Shown in pieces: positions 26,015 through 34,609 of a stretch of DNA of 64,000 nucleotides. Under the pieces are notes generated by a model. The model had not been told where the DNA came from. It saw only the letters and a list, made by a program, of their open reading frames with translations, and made no database searches. Source of the DNA: Gammaproteobacteria bacterium (lineage in GTDB: Bacteria > Pseudomonadota > Gammaproteobacteria > JAABTG01); contig JAGNLM010000007.1 in NCBI GenBank assembly GCA_017999615.1, forward strand, positions 41,885-105,884, written 5' to 3'. Position 1 is the stretch's first letter. Every line of letters starts with the position of its first letter. The translations under genes and the position numbers were made by a program.

Positions 26015-26887
26015 ATGACCCACCGCGCCAGCATCGCTGTCGAGGCGGCGGAGGTCCTGACCCACACGGCCTGGCCGGGTGGCCAGTACGTGCTGACGGT
26101 GCGGGCCCCGCGCGCCGCGAGCCGTGCCCGGCCCGGGCAGTTCGCCCACATCGCCGTGGGTGACGGCATCGCGATGCGCCGCCCCATCTCGATCCTGTCC
26201 GCCGACCGCGAGGCGGGAACCCTGGGGTTCCTCTACAAGGCCGTGGGCACGGGCACCGCGGCCCTCGCGCGCCGCCAGCCCGGTGAGCGGCTGAGCCTGA
26301 TGGCGCCCATCGGTACGCCCTTCGCGCCGCACCCGGGGCGCCCCCGCCCCCTGATGCTGGGCGGAGGGGTGGGTATCCCACCGATGCTGTTCCTCGCCAC
26401 GCAGTTGCGGGCAGAGGCCTCGCCAGGCGTCCGTCCCCTGGTGCTGATGGGCTCCGAGGTGCCGTTCCCCTTCGCGACCGTCGCCTCGCGCCTGCCGGTC
26501 CCCGGCGTCGCCCCGCAGATCCAGGAGGCCCTGGGCGAACTCGAGGCCATCGGGGTTGCGAGCCGTCTCGCGAGCCTGCAGGGCTACCCCGGCTGCCACC
26601 GCGGTTACGTCACCGAGATTGCCCGGTCCTGGATCGAAGCCCTCACGCCTGCGGAGCGCACGGAGGTCGAGGTCTTCGCCTGCGGCCCCCACCCCATGCT
26701 CGTGGCGGCTGCGCGCCTCGCCCGGGAGCACGGCCTGCCCTGCCAAGTCTCGCTGGAGGAGTACATGGCCTGTGGGGTGGGCGCCTGCGCCGGCTGCGTC
26801 GTGCGCATCGAGACACCCGAAGGCCCCGCGATGAAGCGGGTCTGTGTCGACGGCCCCGTCTTCGACGCCCGGGTGGTCTTCGGCTGA
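26015..26887 (+). CDS. pyrK: PyrK-like electron-transfer flavoprotein (ferredoxin reductase family)
   Basis: 290 residues. N-terminal FAD-binding barrel (RPGQFAHIAV, MRRPISILSAD), central NAD-binding domain (LMLGGGVGIPPMLFLA, VFACGPHPMLVAAARL) and a C-terminal [2Fe-2S] site with four Cys in CGVGACAGC plus a later RVCVDGPVF. This is the layout of the dihydroorotate dehydrogenase B electron-transfer subunit. Placement after pyrB-pyrC' supports a pyrimidine role. No pyrD is adjacent, so its partner is not shown here; a related oxidoreductase subunit remains possible. Confidence 0.85.
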   Translation: MTHRASIAVEAAEVLTHTAWPGGQYVLTVRAPRAASRARPGQFAHIAVGDGIAMRRPISILSADREAGTLGFLYKAVGTGTAALARRQPGERLSLMAPIGTPFAPHPGRPRPLMLGGGVGIPPMLFLATQLRAEASPGVRPLVLMGSEVPFPFATVASRLPVPGVAPQIQEALGELEAIGVASRLASLQGYPGCHRGYVTEIARSWIEALTPAERTEVEVFACGPHPMLVAAARLAREHGLPCQVSLEEYMACGVGACAGCVVRIETPEGPAMKRVCVDGPVFDARVVFG

Positions 26888-26949
26888 GGCCCTGTCCGGG
26901 ACCGCACGCCGACGTGCAGCGTGCACGCCGATGGCCCGTGCCCTGCAGG

Positions 26950-28008
26950 CTATCCGAAGTTGATCTTCGCCTCGAGGTTCGCGCGCGAGTCGGCGTTGTT
27001 CAGCGCCTCCTCGAGCGAGATCCGCCCCTCCCGGTACAGGCGGAAGAGCGACTCGTCGAAGGTCTGCATCCCCTTGGCCCCGCTCGCGGCCATCGCCTCG
27101 CGCAGCTCGTCGATGTTGCCCTTGAGGATCAGTTCGGCAATGTGCGGCGTGTTGATCATCACCTCGATCGCCGCCACCCGCCGGTTGTCGACCCCCATCA
27201 CCAGGCGCTGGGAGATCACCGCGCGCAGGTTGAGGGAGAGGTCCATGAACAGCTGCTTGTGCAGGGACTGGGGGAACAGATTGATCACGCGCTCCATCGC
27301 CTGGTGGGCGTTGTTCGCGTGAAGCGTCGAGAGCGCCAGGTGCCCCGTGTTGCACAGCTCGAGGGCCGCTTCCATGGTGGGCTGGTCGCGGATCTCGCCG
27401 ACGAGGATCACGTCGGGCGCCTCCCGCAGGGAGCTGCGCAGGGCGCTGCGGTAGGAGAGGGTGTCGACGCCGATCTCACGCTGGTTGACGATGGCCTGCT
27501 TGTTCGAGTGCACGAACTCGATGGGGTCCTCGATCGTGAGGATGTGGCAGGACTGGCTGGCGTTGCGCTGGTCCAGCATCGCGGCGAGGGTGGTCGACTT
27601 GCCCGATCCGGTGGCCCCCACCATGAGGATCAGGCCGCGCTTGTGCATGACGATGTCGCCGAGCACGGGCGGCAGCTTCAGCTCCTCGATCGTCGGGATC
27701 TTCGACGGGACCAACCGCAGCACCATCGAGACCTCCCCGCGCTGGCGGAACACGTTCACGCGATAGCGGGCCGAGCCGTCCGGGAGGGAGATGGCGAAGT
27801 CGCACTCGAGCTCGCGCTCGAAGTCCTGGATCTGTGCGTCGGTCATGATCCCGTAGGCCGCGGCCCGGGTCATCTCTCCGGACAGGACCGTCTTGCCGAC
27901 CGGGCGGGACTGGCCCTCGATCTTGATCTTGACCGGAGCGCCTGCGGAGAAGAACACGTCCGAGGCGCTCTTCTCGACCATCAGCTTGAGATAGGGTGTG
28001 ATGTCCAT
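26950..28008 (-). CDS. PilT/PilU-family type IV pilus retraction ATPase, third paralogue
   Basis: 352 residues, a complete secretion-type ATPase: Walker A GATGSGKST, Asp box TIEDPIEFVH, Walker B VILVGEIRDQPTME, His box STLHANNAHQAMERVINLFP. It resembles PilU in its His box and in the C-terminal LFRLYREGRISLEEALNNADS more than PilT. It lies downstream of pilT and pilU on the same strand, 76 bases after pilU. Whether it powers retraction or modulates PilT/PilU is not evident from the sequence. Confidence 0.9.
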   Translation of the reverse strand: MDITPYLKLMVEKSASDVFFSAGAPVKIKIEGQSRPVGKTVLSGEMTRAAAYGIMTDAQIQDFERELECDFAISLPDGSARYRVNVFRQRGEVSMVLRLVPSKIPTIEELKLPPVLGDIVMHKRGLILMVGATGSGKSTTLAAMLDQRNASQSCHILTIEDPIEFVHSNKQAIVNQREIGVDTLSYRSALRSSLREAPDVILVGEIRDQPTMEAALELCNTGHLALSTLHANNAHQAMERVINLFPQSLHKQLFMDLSLNLRAVISQRLVMGVDNRRVAAIEVMINTPHIAELILKGNIDELREAMAASGAKGMQTFDESLFRLYREGRISLEEALNNADSRANLEAKINFG

Positions 28009-28084
28009 GGGAAATGTGCGCCCCGCTCAGGCCGCGGGGGGTGTCCCGCGCGGCCCGGCCCGGCCCGGCGCCTGCAGTGCGTCC

Positions 28085-29281
28085 TCAGAGGAGCGTCCGC
28101 GAGGCCGCGGAGCGCTGGTGGATGATGCCGCTCTCCTCGGTCTTCACCTCGAGGGAGAGGCTGCCCAGCTCGCCGAGCATGTCCCGCCCCTTGGCCTCCT
28201 TGCCCTCGAGCTTGATCCGCAGGCGCAGCTCGTTCGCGGAGTCGGCGTTGCGCAGCGCCTCTTCCAGCGTGATCTTGTCCGCCTCGTAGAGGTCGAAGAG
28301 GGCCATGTCGAACGTCTGCATGCCGAGCTCCTTCGAGCGCTGCATGATTGCCTTCAGCTCGTGGATCTCGCCCTTCAGGATCAGGTCCGAGATGAGCGGG
28401 GTGTTCAGCATGATCTCGAAGGCGGCGACGCGGCCCTGGCCGTCCACCGTGCGCAGGAGGCGCTGGGACACGACGGCCTTCAGGTTGAGCGAGAGGTCCA
28501 TCAGGAGCTGGGCCCGGCGCTCGTCCGGGAAGAAGTTGATGATGCGGTCCAGCGCCTGGTTGGCGCTGTTGGCGTGCAGGGTCGCCATGGCCAAGTGCCC
28601 GGTCTCGGCGAACTGGATGGCGAACTCCATGGTCCGGCGGTCCCGGATCTCGCCAAGCAGGATGACGTCCGGCGCCTGACGCAGGGTGTTCTTGAGCGCG
28701 ATGCCCCAGTCTTCCGTGTCCACCCCCACCTCGCGCTGCGTGACGATGCAGTTGCGGTGCGGGTGCACGAACTCGATCGGATCCTCGATGGTGATGATGT
28801 GGCCGTGGGAGTTCTCGTTGCGGTAGTCGATCATCGCCGCGAGGCTGGTCGACTTGCCGGTGCCGGTTCCGCCGACCATGATGACGAGGCCGCGCTTCGT
28901 CATCACGATGTCCTTCAGGATTTCGGGCAGGCCGAACTTCTCGAACGTCGGCGGCGTGGTCTCGATGGTGCGCAGCACCAGCCCGGCGGACCCGCGCTGC
29001 ACCATGGCGTTGACGCGGAAGCGCCCGATCCCCTGGGGGGCGATGGCGAAGTTGGACTCCTTGGTCGCCTCGAACTCCTTCAGCTGGCGGTCGTTCATGA
29101 TGGCGTGCGCCATCGTGCGGGTGTTCTCCGCCGTGAGGGGCTTCTTCGAGACCGGCTGCACCTTGCCGTGCACCTTGATCGCGGGGGGGAAGCCCTCGGT
29201 GATGAAGAGATCGGAGCCCTGCTTCTGGACCATGAGCCGGAGCAGGTCCAGCATGAACTTGATTGCCTGGTCGCGTTCCAT
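28085..29281 (-). CDS. pilU: Type IV pilus retraction ATPase PilU
   Basis: 398 residues, longer than PilT at the C-terminus as in PilU proteins. Walker A GGTGTGKST, TIEDPIEFVHPH, VILLGEIRDRRTME, TLHANSANQALDRIINFFP. The tail after about 350 (KGRDMLGELGSLSLEVKTEE) is poorly conserved. It follows pilT by 13 bases, so the two are co-transcribed. PilU assists PilT in pilus retraction at the inner-membrane motor. Confidence 0.95.
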   Translation of the reverse strand: MERDQAIKFMLDLLRLMVQKQGSDLFITEGFPPAIKVHGKVQPVSKKPLTAENTRTMAHAIMNDRQLKEFEATKESNFAIAPQGIGRFRVNAMVQRGSAGLVLRTIETTPPTFEKFGLPEILKDIVMTKRGLVIMVGGTGTGKSTSLAAMIDYRNENSHGHIITIEDPIEFVHPHRNCIVTQREVGVDTEDWGIALKNTLRQAPDVILLGEIRDRRTMEFAIQFAETGHLAMATLHANSANQALDRIINFFPDERRAQLLMDLSLNLKAVVSQRLLRTVDGQGRVAAFEIMLNTPLISDLILKGEIHELKAIMQRSKELGMQTFDMALFDLYEADKITLEEALRNADSANELRLRIKLEGKEAKGRDMLGELGSLSLEVKTEESGIIHQRSAASRTLL

Positions 29282-29294
29282 GGGCGCCTCGGTC

Positions 29295-30329
29295 TCAGAA
29301 GTTGTCTTTGTTGGCCGCGCGCTTGCGCGCCTCTTCGCGGCTCACCAGACCCTTGCGCGAGAGCTCCTGCAGGTTCTGGTCGAGGGTCTGCATCCCGAAC
29401 TGCTGGCCGGTCTGGATCGCCGAGTACATCTGGGCAATCTTGTTCTCGCGGATGAGGTTCCGGATGGCCGGCGTGCCGATCATGATCTCGTGGGCCGCGA
29501 TGCGACCCCCGCCGATCTTCTTCAGCAGCGTCTGGGAGATGACCGCGCGCAGGGACTCCGACAGCATCGCCCGGATCATGTCCTTCTCGGCCGCAGGGAA
29601 CACGTCGACGATGCGGTCGATGGTCTTGGCCGCGGAGCTGGTGTGCAGGGTTCCGAAGACCAGGTGGCCGGTTTCCGCCGCGGTGAGCGCGAGCCGGATG
29701 GTCTCCAGGTCGCGCATCTCGCCCACCAGGACGATGTCCGGGTCCTCGCGCAGGGCCGAGCGCAGCGCTTCGTTGAAGCCGAGCGTGTCGCGGTGCACCT
29801 CACGCTGGTTGATGAGGCACTTCTTGCTCTCGTGCACGAACTCGATCGGGTCCTCGATGGTGAGGATGTGCCCGTACTCCGAGTTGTTCTTGTAGTCGAT
29901 CATCGCCGCGAGCGTGGTCGACTTGCCGGAGCCGGTGGGGCCGGTGACGAGCACGACGCCCCGGGGGTTGTCGGAGATCTGCTTGAAGATCGAGGGGGCG
30001 TTCAGGTCCTCGAGGGTCAGGATCTTCGACGGAATCGTGCGGAAGACCGCGGCCGAACCGCGGTTCTGGTTGAATGCGTTGACGCGGAAGCGGGCGAGCC
30101 CCGGGATCTCGAAGGAGAAGTCCGTCTCCAGGAACTCCTCGTAGTCCTTGCGCTGCTTGTCGTTCATGATGTCGTACACGAGGTCGTGCACGACTTTGTG
30201 CTCGAGGGCCGGGACGTTGATGCGGCGGATGTCCCCGTCGACGCGGATCATGGGGGGCAGGCCGGCCGACAGGTGCAGGTCCGAGGCCCCGTTCTTCACC
30301 GAAAATGCGAGCAGCTCACCGATATCCAT
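29295..30329 (-). CDS. pilT: Type IV pilus retraction ATPase PilT
   Basis: 344 residues. MDIGELLAFSVKNGASDLHLSAG is the standard PilT start, so ATG 30329 is taken and the 68 upstream in-frame codons are ignored. Walker A GPTGSGKST, Walker B VLVGEMRDLETIRLAL, His box GTLHTSSAAKTIDRIVDVFP, and the AIRNLI motif needed for retraction (PAIRNLIRENK) are present. Divergent from yggS-proC, the common gammaproteobacterial arrangement. Confidence 0.97.
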   Translation of the reverse strand: MDIGELLAFSVKNGASDLHLSAGLPPMIRVDGDIRRINVPALEHKVVHDLVYDIMNDKQRKDYEEFLETDFSFEIPGLARFRVNAFNQNRGSAAVFRTIPSKILTLEDLNAPSIFKQISDNPRGVVLVTGPTGSGKSTTLAAMIDYKNNSEYGHILTIEDPIEFVHESKKCLINQREVHRDTLGFNEALRSALREDPDIVLVGEMRDLETIRLALTAAETGHLVFGTLHTSSAAKTIDRIVDVFPAAEKDMIRAMLSESLRAVISQTLLKKIGGGRIAAHEIMIGTPAIRNLIRENKIAQMYSAIQTGQQFGMQTLDQNLQELSRKGLVSREEARKRAANKDNF

Positions 30330-30404
30330 GGACAGTCGACACCCCGTTGCGGGCCTCGCGCCGGCAGGCGCAACCGAAGGACGGTATCGGCCAGGCGCGG
30401 TCGA

Positions 30405-30410
30405 AGTATA
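30405..30410 (-). promoter_or_regulatory. Possible -10 element for the pilT operon
   Basis: Minus-strand TATACT, five of six matches to the sigma-70 -10 consensus, about 75 bases before pilT. No good -35 hexamer stands 16-18 bases upstream, so this is weak. Confidence 0.3.
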
Positions 30411-30493
30411 GTCCCAACGGTCCGCGGGCAGGGTCTTGCGCCCGGGCCCGCGGCGGGTCGATTCCGGGCGCTGGGGCCCTGGGAGGTGGCGTG

Positions 30494-31174
30494 ATGCAGG
30501 ACGTAGCAGCGGCGTTGCAGGCGGTGCACACACGGGTCCGGGCGGCGGAGGAGCGCTTCGGGCGCGTGCCCGGCTCGGTGGCGCTCCTCGCGGTCAGCAA
30601 GACCCGCCCCCCGGAGGACCTCCGGGCGGCCTTCGTCGAGGGGCAGCGGGCCTTCGGCGAGAACTACGTGAGCGAGGCCCTCGGGAAGATGGCATCCCTC
30701 GGGGACCTGGCGATCGAGTGGCATTTCATCGGCCCGGTCCAGTCCAACAAGACCCGCCCCATCGCCGAGCGCTTCGCGTGGGTCCACAGCGTGGACCGGG
30801 AGAAGGTCGCCCGGCGGCTGGCGGAGCATCGCCCCGCGGGGCTGCCTCCCCTCCAGGTTTGCGTGGAGGTGAACGTGAGCGGGGAGGAGAGCAAGTCCGG
30901 GGTGGCGCCGGGCGAGCTGCCGGCGCTGGCGCGCACGGTGGCTGCACTCCCGCGGCTGCGCCTGCGGGGGCTGATGGCCGTGCCCGCGCCCGAGGAGGAC
31001 TTCGAGCTCCAGCGCCGGGCGTTCCGGCGCCTGCGGGAGCTCTTCGAGGGGCTCCGGGGCGAGGGCCTCCCGCTCGACACCCTGTCCATGGGCATGAGCG
31101 GCGACCTGGAGGCGGCGGTGGCCGAGGGCGCGACCCTGGTGCGGGTGGGCACGGCGATCTTCGGTCCGAGGTGA
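30494..31174 (+). CDS. yggS: YggS-type pyridoxal phosphate homeostasis protein
   Basis: 226 residues; single-domain PLP-binding barrel. The PLP lysine is in VALLAVSKTRPPEDL; other blocks are FGENYVSEAL, WHFIGPVQSNKTRP, LRGLMAVP and LSMGMSGDLEAAV. It acts in vitamin B6 and amino-acid balance and has no known enzymatic reaction. ATG 30494 follows GGGAGG at a good distance. Next gene proC is 44 bases downstream, a standard pairing. Confidence 0.94.
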   Translation: MQDVAAALQAVHTRVRAAEERFGRVPGSVALLAVSKTRPPEDLRAAFVEGQRAFGENYVSEALGKMASLGDLAIEWHFIGPVQSNKTRPIAERFAWVHSVDREKVARRLAEHRPAGLPPLQVCVEVNVSGEESKSGVAPGELPALARTVAALPRLRLRGLMAVPAPEEDFELQRRAFRRLRELFEGLRGEGLPLDTLSMGMSGDLEAAVAEGATLVRVGTAIFGPR

Positions 31175-31218
31175 GCCGGACTCCGTGCTATGCTCGCGCA
31201 CTCGCGCGGGAGGGCGCC

Positions 31219-32049
31219 ATGAGCAGGCAGGTCATCGCGTTCATCGGTGGCGGCAACATGGCCGCCAGCCTAGTCGGGGGGTTGGCCGCCGGAGGGTGGC
31301 CGCCATCGGACATCCGCGTCGCGGAGCCGCGGGCCGAGCGGCGCGCGGAGCTGACGGGGCGCTACCCTATCGACGTCCTCAGCGACAACGGGGACGCGGT
31401 CGCGGGGGCCTCCGTGGTGGTGCTGGCGGTCAAGCCCCAGGTGCTGCGCGCGGTGACGGCCGCGCTCGGGCCCCGGCTGCGGGAGCAGGGGGCGCTCGTC
31501 ATCTCCATCGCCGCGGGTGTGCGCGAGCCTGACATCCGCCGCTGGCTCGGCTACGACGCGCCGGTCGTGCGCACCATGCCCAACACGCCCGCGCTGGTGC
31601 GCAGCGGGGCGACCGCACTCTTCGCCAACCCCTTCGTCAGCCCCGCCCAGCGCGACCTCGCCGAGTCGGTCCTGCGCGCCGTGGGCATGACCCTGTGGGT
31701 CGAGGACGAGGCCCTGATGGACGTCGTGACGGCGCTCTCCGGGAGCGGGCCCGCCTACTTCTTCCTGGTGATGGAGATGCTGGAGGAGGCGGGGGTGAGC
31801 CTCGGGCTGGAGCGGGAGACGGCCCGGCTGCTGACGCTCGAGACCGCGCTCGGCGCGGCCCGCATGGCGATCGAGTCGAGCGAGGACCCGGCCACCCTGC
31901 GGGCGCGGGTGACCTCTCCCGGGGGCACCACGGAGCGCGCCGTGGCGCGCCTGGAGGCCGCCGGCGTGCGGGCCGCCTTCCGGGAGGCGGTCGCGGCCGC
32001 CCGGGCGCGGTCGGCGGAGCTCGGTGAGAGCCTGGGGGCGGACCGGTGA
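31219..32049 (+). CDS. proC: Pyrroline-5-carboxylate reductase
   Basis: 276 residues. Last step of proline synthesis. Rossmann start QVIAFIGGGNMAASLVGGL, then VVVLAVKPQVL, MPNTPALVRSGATALFAN and the catalytic C-terminal region ALSGSGPAYFFLVMEML, with TSPGGTTERAV. The start ATG 31219 matches family members. It overlaps yggT by four bases (GTGA). Confidence 0.96.
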   Translation: MSRQVIAFIGGGNMAASLVGGLAAGGWPPSDIRVAEPRAERRAELTGRYPIDVLSDNGDAVAGASVVVLAVKPQVLRAVTAALGPRLREQGALVISIAAGVREPDIRRWLGYDAPVVRTMPNTPALVRSGATALFANPFVSPAQRDLAESVLRAVGMTLWVEDEALMDVVTALSGSGPAYFFLVMEMLEEAGVSLGLERETARLLTLETALGAARMAIESSEDPATLRARVTSPGGTTERAVARLEAAGVRAAFREAVAAARARSAELGESLGADR

Positions 32050-32621
32050 GGGACTCCTACCTGACGGACGCCCTGGCGTTCCTCGTCACCACCGTCTTCG
32101 ACCTCTACATCCTGGTGGTGATGCTGCGCTTCCTGTTCCAGTGGGTGCGCGCGGACTTCTACAACCCGGTCTCGCAGTTCGTGGTGCAGCTCACCAACCC
32201 GCCGCTGCGCTTCCTGCGGCGCTTCGTCCCGGGGCTCGGGGGCGTGGACCTGGCGGCGCTGGTGCTGATGCTCGCGCTCAAGTTCCTGGAGCGCTGGGTC
32301 GTGCTGGGCATCCAGGGGGTGGGGGCGGGCCCCGCGGCGGCCCTGGTCCTGGCCGTCGCGGACCTGGTCGACCTGGCCATCAGCGTCTTCATGGTGTCGG
32401 TCCTGGTCCAGGTGCTCCTCAGTTGGGTGGCGCCGAACACCTACAACCCGGCGGTCGGGCTCATCCGTGACCTGAACGCCCCGCTCAACCGGGTGACGCG
32501 GCGCATCCTGCCGCCCGTCTCGGGCTGGGACCTGTCGCCCATCCTCATCCTGGTCGTCCTGCAGCTCGCCTCCCTGCTCGTGGTGGCCCCGGTCCGCGAC
32601 CTGGGCCGCTCCCTGCTGTGA
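32046..32621 (+). CDS. yggT: YggT family integral membrane protein
   Basis: 191 residues with two YggT repeats, each having a pair of membrane helices (about 8-30 and 62-90; 100-125 and 160-185). The conserved LRFLFQWVRADFYNPVSQFVVQLTNPPLRFLR and LSWVAPNTYNPAVGLIRDLNAPLNRVTRRILPP mark the two halves. Role unsettled; homologues are linked to osmotic or division-site functions. GTG start in the proC stop; GTG of yggU in its own stop. Confidence 0.92.
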   Translation: MRDSYLTDALAFLVTTVFDLYILVVMLRFLFQWVRADFYNPVSQFVVQLTNPPLRFLRRFVPGLGGVDLAALVLMLALKFLERWVVLGIQGVGAGPAAALVLAVADLVDLAISVFMVSVLVQVLLSWVAPNTYNPAVGLIRDLNAPLNRVTRRILPPVSGWDLSPILILVVLQLASLLVVAPVRDLGRSLL

Positions 32622-32923
32622 CGGTTCCTGCCTGGTGCCGGCACGAGGGCGGGGCCCTCGTGCTGGCGCTGCGCGTCCAGCCGCGGGCGAGCCGGGACGA
32701 GGTGATGCCCCCCCTCGGTGACCGCCTGAAGGTGCGGATCACCGCGCCGCCCGTCGAGGGCGCGGCCAACGCCCACCTGACGAGGTTCCTCGCCGAAGAG
32801 TTCGGGGTCCCGGCCTCCCGGGTCGAGGTCATCGCCGGGCACGCGGGCCGGGAGAAGCGGGTGCGCGTCACCGGCCCCCGCCGCCGCCCCCCCTGGCTCC
32901 CGGAGCCCTGCCTCCCCGGCTAG
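32618..32923 (+). CDS. yggU: DUF167 family protein (YggU)
   Basis: 101 residues from GTG 32618. Small alpha/beta protein with the DUF167 signature: LALRVQPRASRDEV, LKVRITAPPVEGAANAHLTRFLAEEFGV, VIAGHAGREKRVRV. Function unknown; regularly the last gene of the yggS-proC-yggT run. Confidence 0.9.
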   Translation: MTVPAWCRHEGGALVLALRVQPRASRDEVMPPLGDRLKVRITAPPVEGAANAHLTRFLAEEFGVPASRVEVIAGHAGREKRVRVTGPRRRPPWLPEPCLPG

Positions 32924-32955
32924 GGCGCTGGGGGAAGGTGCCCCGCCGCGCCGCC

Positions 32956-33597
32956 TCAGGTCCCGTACCGCTCCCGGTAGGCCCGGACGTCCGCGAGGAC
33001 CTGGCTCATGCCGGGCTGACCCTCCAGCCACGTGATCAGCTGGTCCAGCGCCACGATGCTGCGCACGGGGATGCCGAAGCGCTGCTCGACCTCGGCGACC
33101 GCCGACTGCGGGCCGGTGCCTCGCTCCTGCCGGTCGAGGGCGATGCAGACACCGGCGACGCGCGCCCCGGACGACTCGATCAGGTCGACCGATTCCCGCA
33201 CGGAGGTGCCCGCGGAGATGACGTCGTCCAGGACCAGCACGCGCCCGGACAGCGGGGCGCCGACCACCCGGCCGCCCTCGCCGTGGTCTTTCGCCTCCTT
33301 GCGGTTGAAGGCGAAGGGCACGTCGCGCTCGTGCTGCTCGGCGAGCGCCACCGCGGTGGCCGCGACCAGGGGGATGCCCTTGTAGGCGGGGCCGAACAGC
33401 ATGTCGAACCCGATGCCCCAGTCGACGACCGCCTGGGCATAGGCCCGGCCGAGCTGCGCCAGGGCCGCGCCGGTGTTGAACAGACCGGTGTTGAAGAAGT
33501 AGGGGCTCTCGCGCCCCGACTTCAGGGTGAATCGCCCGAACCGCAGCACCTCGCGGCGCAGGGCGAGCTCGACGAACGCGCTCTGGTAGCTCTTCAT
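32956..33597 (-). CDS. pyrE: Orotate phosphoribosyltransferase
   Basis: 213 residues. Adds PRPP to orotate to form OMP. The PRPP-binding strand [17 protein letters not shown] is intact, with the catalytic flexible loop [13 protein letters not shown] and the [10 protein letters not shown] segment. Convergent with yggU and alone on its strand; other pyr genes are near 23-27 kb. An upstream gap of 215 bases separates it from the next plus-strand gene. Confidence 0.96.
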   Translation of the reverse strand: MKSYQSAFVELALRREVLRFGRFTLKSGRESPYFFNTGLFNTGAALAQLGRAYAQAVVDWGIGFDMLFGPAYKGIPLVAATAVALAEQHERDVPFAFNRKEAKDHGEGGRVVGAPLSGRVLVLDDVISAGTSVRESVDLIESSGARVAGVCIALDRQERGTGPQSAVAEVEQRFGIPVRSIVALDQLITWLEGQPGMSQVLADVRAYRERYGT

Positions 33598-33757
33598 CGC
33601 GACCTCGGGGGTGGTGACCGCGGGAGTCTAGCCGATGTGCCCGCGGGCGGTCCCGCGCGGCGCCGGGCGCCGGAACGGGCCCGTTGGGCCGAGGCGGGTC
33701 GAACCGCTAGACTGGTACCCCGTGCCCCCGAGGCACTGCCCCGAACCGTTGCCCGTA

Positions 33758-33781
33758 CCCGAGCCAGCACCCGAGCCAGCA
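33758..33781. repeat. Tandem 12-bp duplication
   Basis: CCCGAGCCAGCA occurs twice in direct contact in the gap between pyrE and the next gene. The rest of this 215-base gap shows no gene or clear promoter to me. Confidence 0.6.
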
Positions 33782-33812
33782 CCCCACCCGGCACGCCAGC
33801 CCTGAGTCCCCG

Positions 33813-34505
33813 ATGCCCGAGCCCCTGCAATTGATCTCCGCCGCCCTCGTGGGCCTCCTGGGCGGCGTGCATTGCGTGGGCATGTGCGGCGGGGTCGTCG
33901 GGGCGCTCGCGTTCACGCTTCCGCCCGAGCGCCGGGCGTCCCTGGGGCGGACGCTGCCGTACCTGCTCGCCTACAACGCCGGGCGGATCACGAGTTACGT
34001 CCTGGCCGGTGCCGCTTTCGGGGCCCTCGGGGCGGCGGCGGTCTCCGGTCTGGGGGGGCTCAAGCTCGCCGAGGCGGCGCTCTCGGTGCTGGCCGGGGCG
34101 TTCATGGTCGTACTCGGCCTGTACCTCGCGGGGTGGTGGCAGGGCCTCGCCCGTCTGGAGCAGGCCGGGAGCCACCTCTGGCGGCGGCTGCAACCCCTCG
34201 GGCGGCGGCTGGTGCCCGTGCGCTCGGCCCGGGACGCCTGGCTGCTCGGGGTGGTCTGGGGCTGGCTCCCCTGCGGCCTGGTCTACAGCGTGCTGGTGTG
34301 GGCGCTCTCCGCCGGCTCGGCGGCCGGGGGCGCGCTCCTGATGGCGAGCTTCGGCCTGGGCACGCTGCCGACGCTGCTCGCCCTGGGGGCTGCGGCGGCG
34401 CGGCTCACGCCGCTCCTCCAGCGTCCTGCGGTGCGCGCCTTGGCCGGGGCGCTGGTGGCGGCTTTTGGGGTGGTGCAACTCTGGCGGGGCCTCGCGGGCC
34501 TCTGA
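33813..34505 (+). CDS. DsbD_2/SafE-like membrane protein
   Basis: 230 residues, about six membrane helices. Two Cys motifs stand out: GGVHCVGMCGG at about 14-24 in the first helix and WLPCGLVYS at about 150-158. These belong to the 'sulfite exporter TauE/SafE, DsbD_2' membrane family related to CcdA and to proteins placed near cytochrome oxidase assembly genes, where a metal (copper) role is suspected. Here it is not beside cco genes, so substrate and role are open. ATG 33813 is the only reasonable start. Confidence 0.82.
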   Translation: MPEPLQLISAALVGLLGGVHCVGMCGGVVGALAFTLPPERRASLGRTLPYLLAYNAGRITSYVLAGAAFGALGAAAVSGLGGLKLAEAALSVLAGAFMVVLGLYLAGWWQGLARLEQAGSHLWRRLQPLGRRLVPVRSARDAWLLGVVWGWLPCGLVYSVLVWALSAGSAAGGALLMASFGLGTLPTLLALGAAAARLTPLLQRPAVRALAGALVAAFGVVQLWRGLAGL

Positions 34506-34549
34506 CGGGGAAGGGGACCGCCCGGGGCGGGGCAGGCTCAAAGGACGCC

Positions 34550-34581
34550 GGGGCCTGCCGACTAAGGGGCCTGCCGACTAA
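34550..34581. repeat. Perfect 2 x 16-bp tandem repeat
   Basis: GGGGCCTGCCGACTAA is repeated back to back (34550-34565 and 34566-34581) in the gap before the coiled-coil gene. A recent slippage duplication is the simplest reading. Confidence 0.75.
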
Positions 34582-34609
34582 CTGAGGTCACGCGTGTGAG
34601 GATCCTCCC

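Noticed and set aside
24461..27355. Minus-strand open frame of over 900 codons opposite pyrC' and pyrK
   Set aside because: Antisense shadow with His/Gly/Asp-rich sequence; the plus-strand genes carry clear enzyme motifs.
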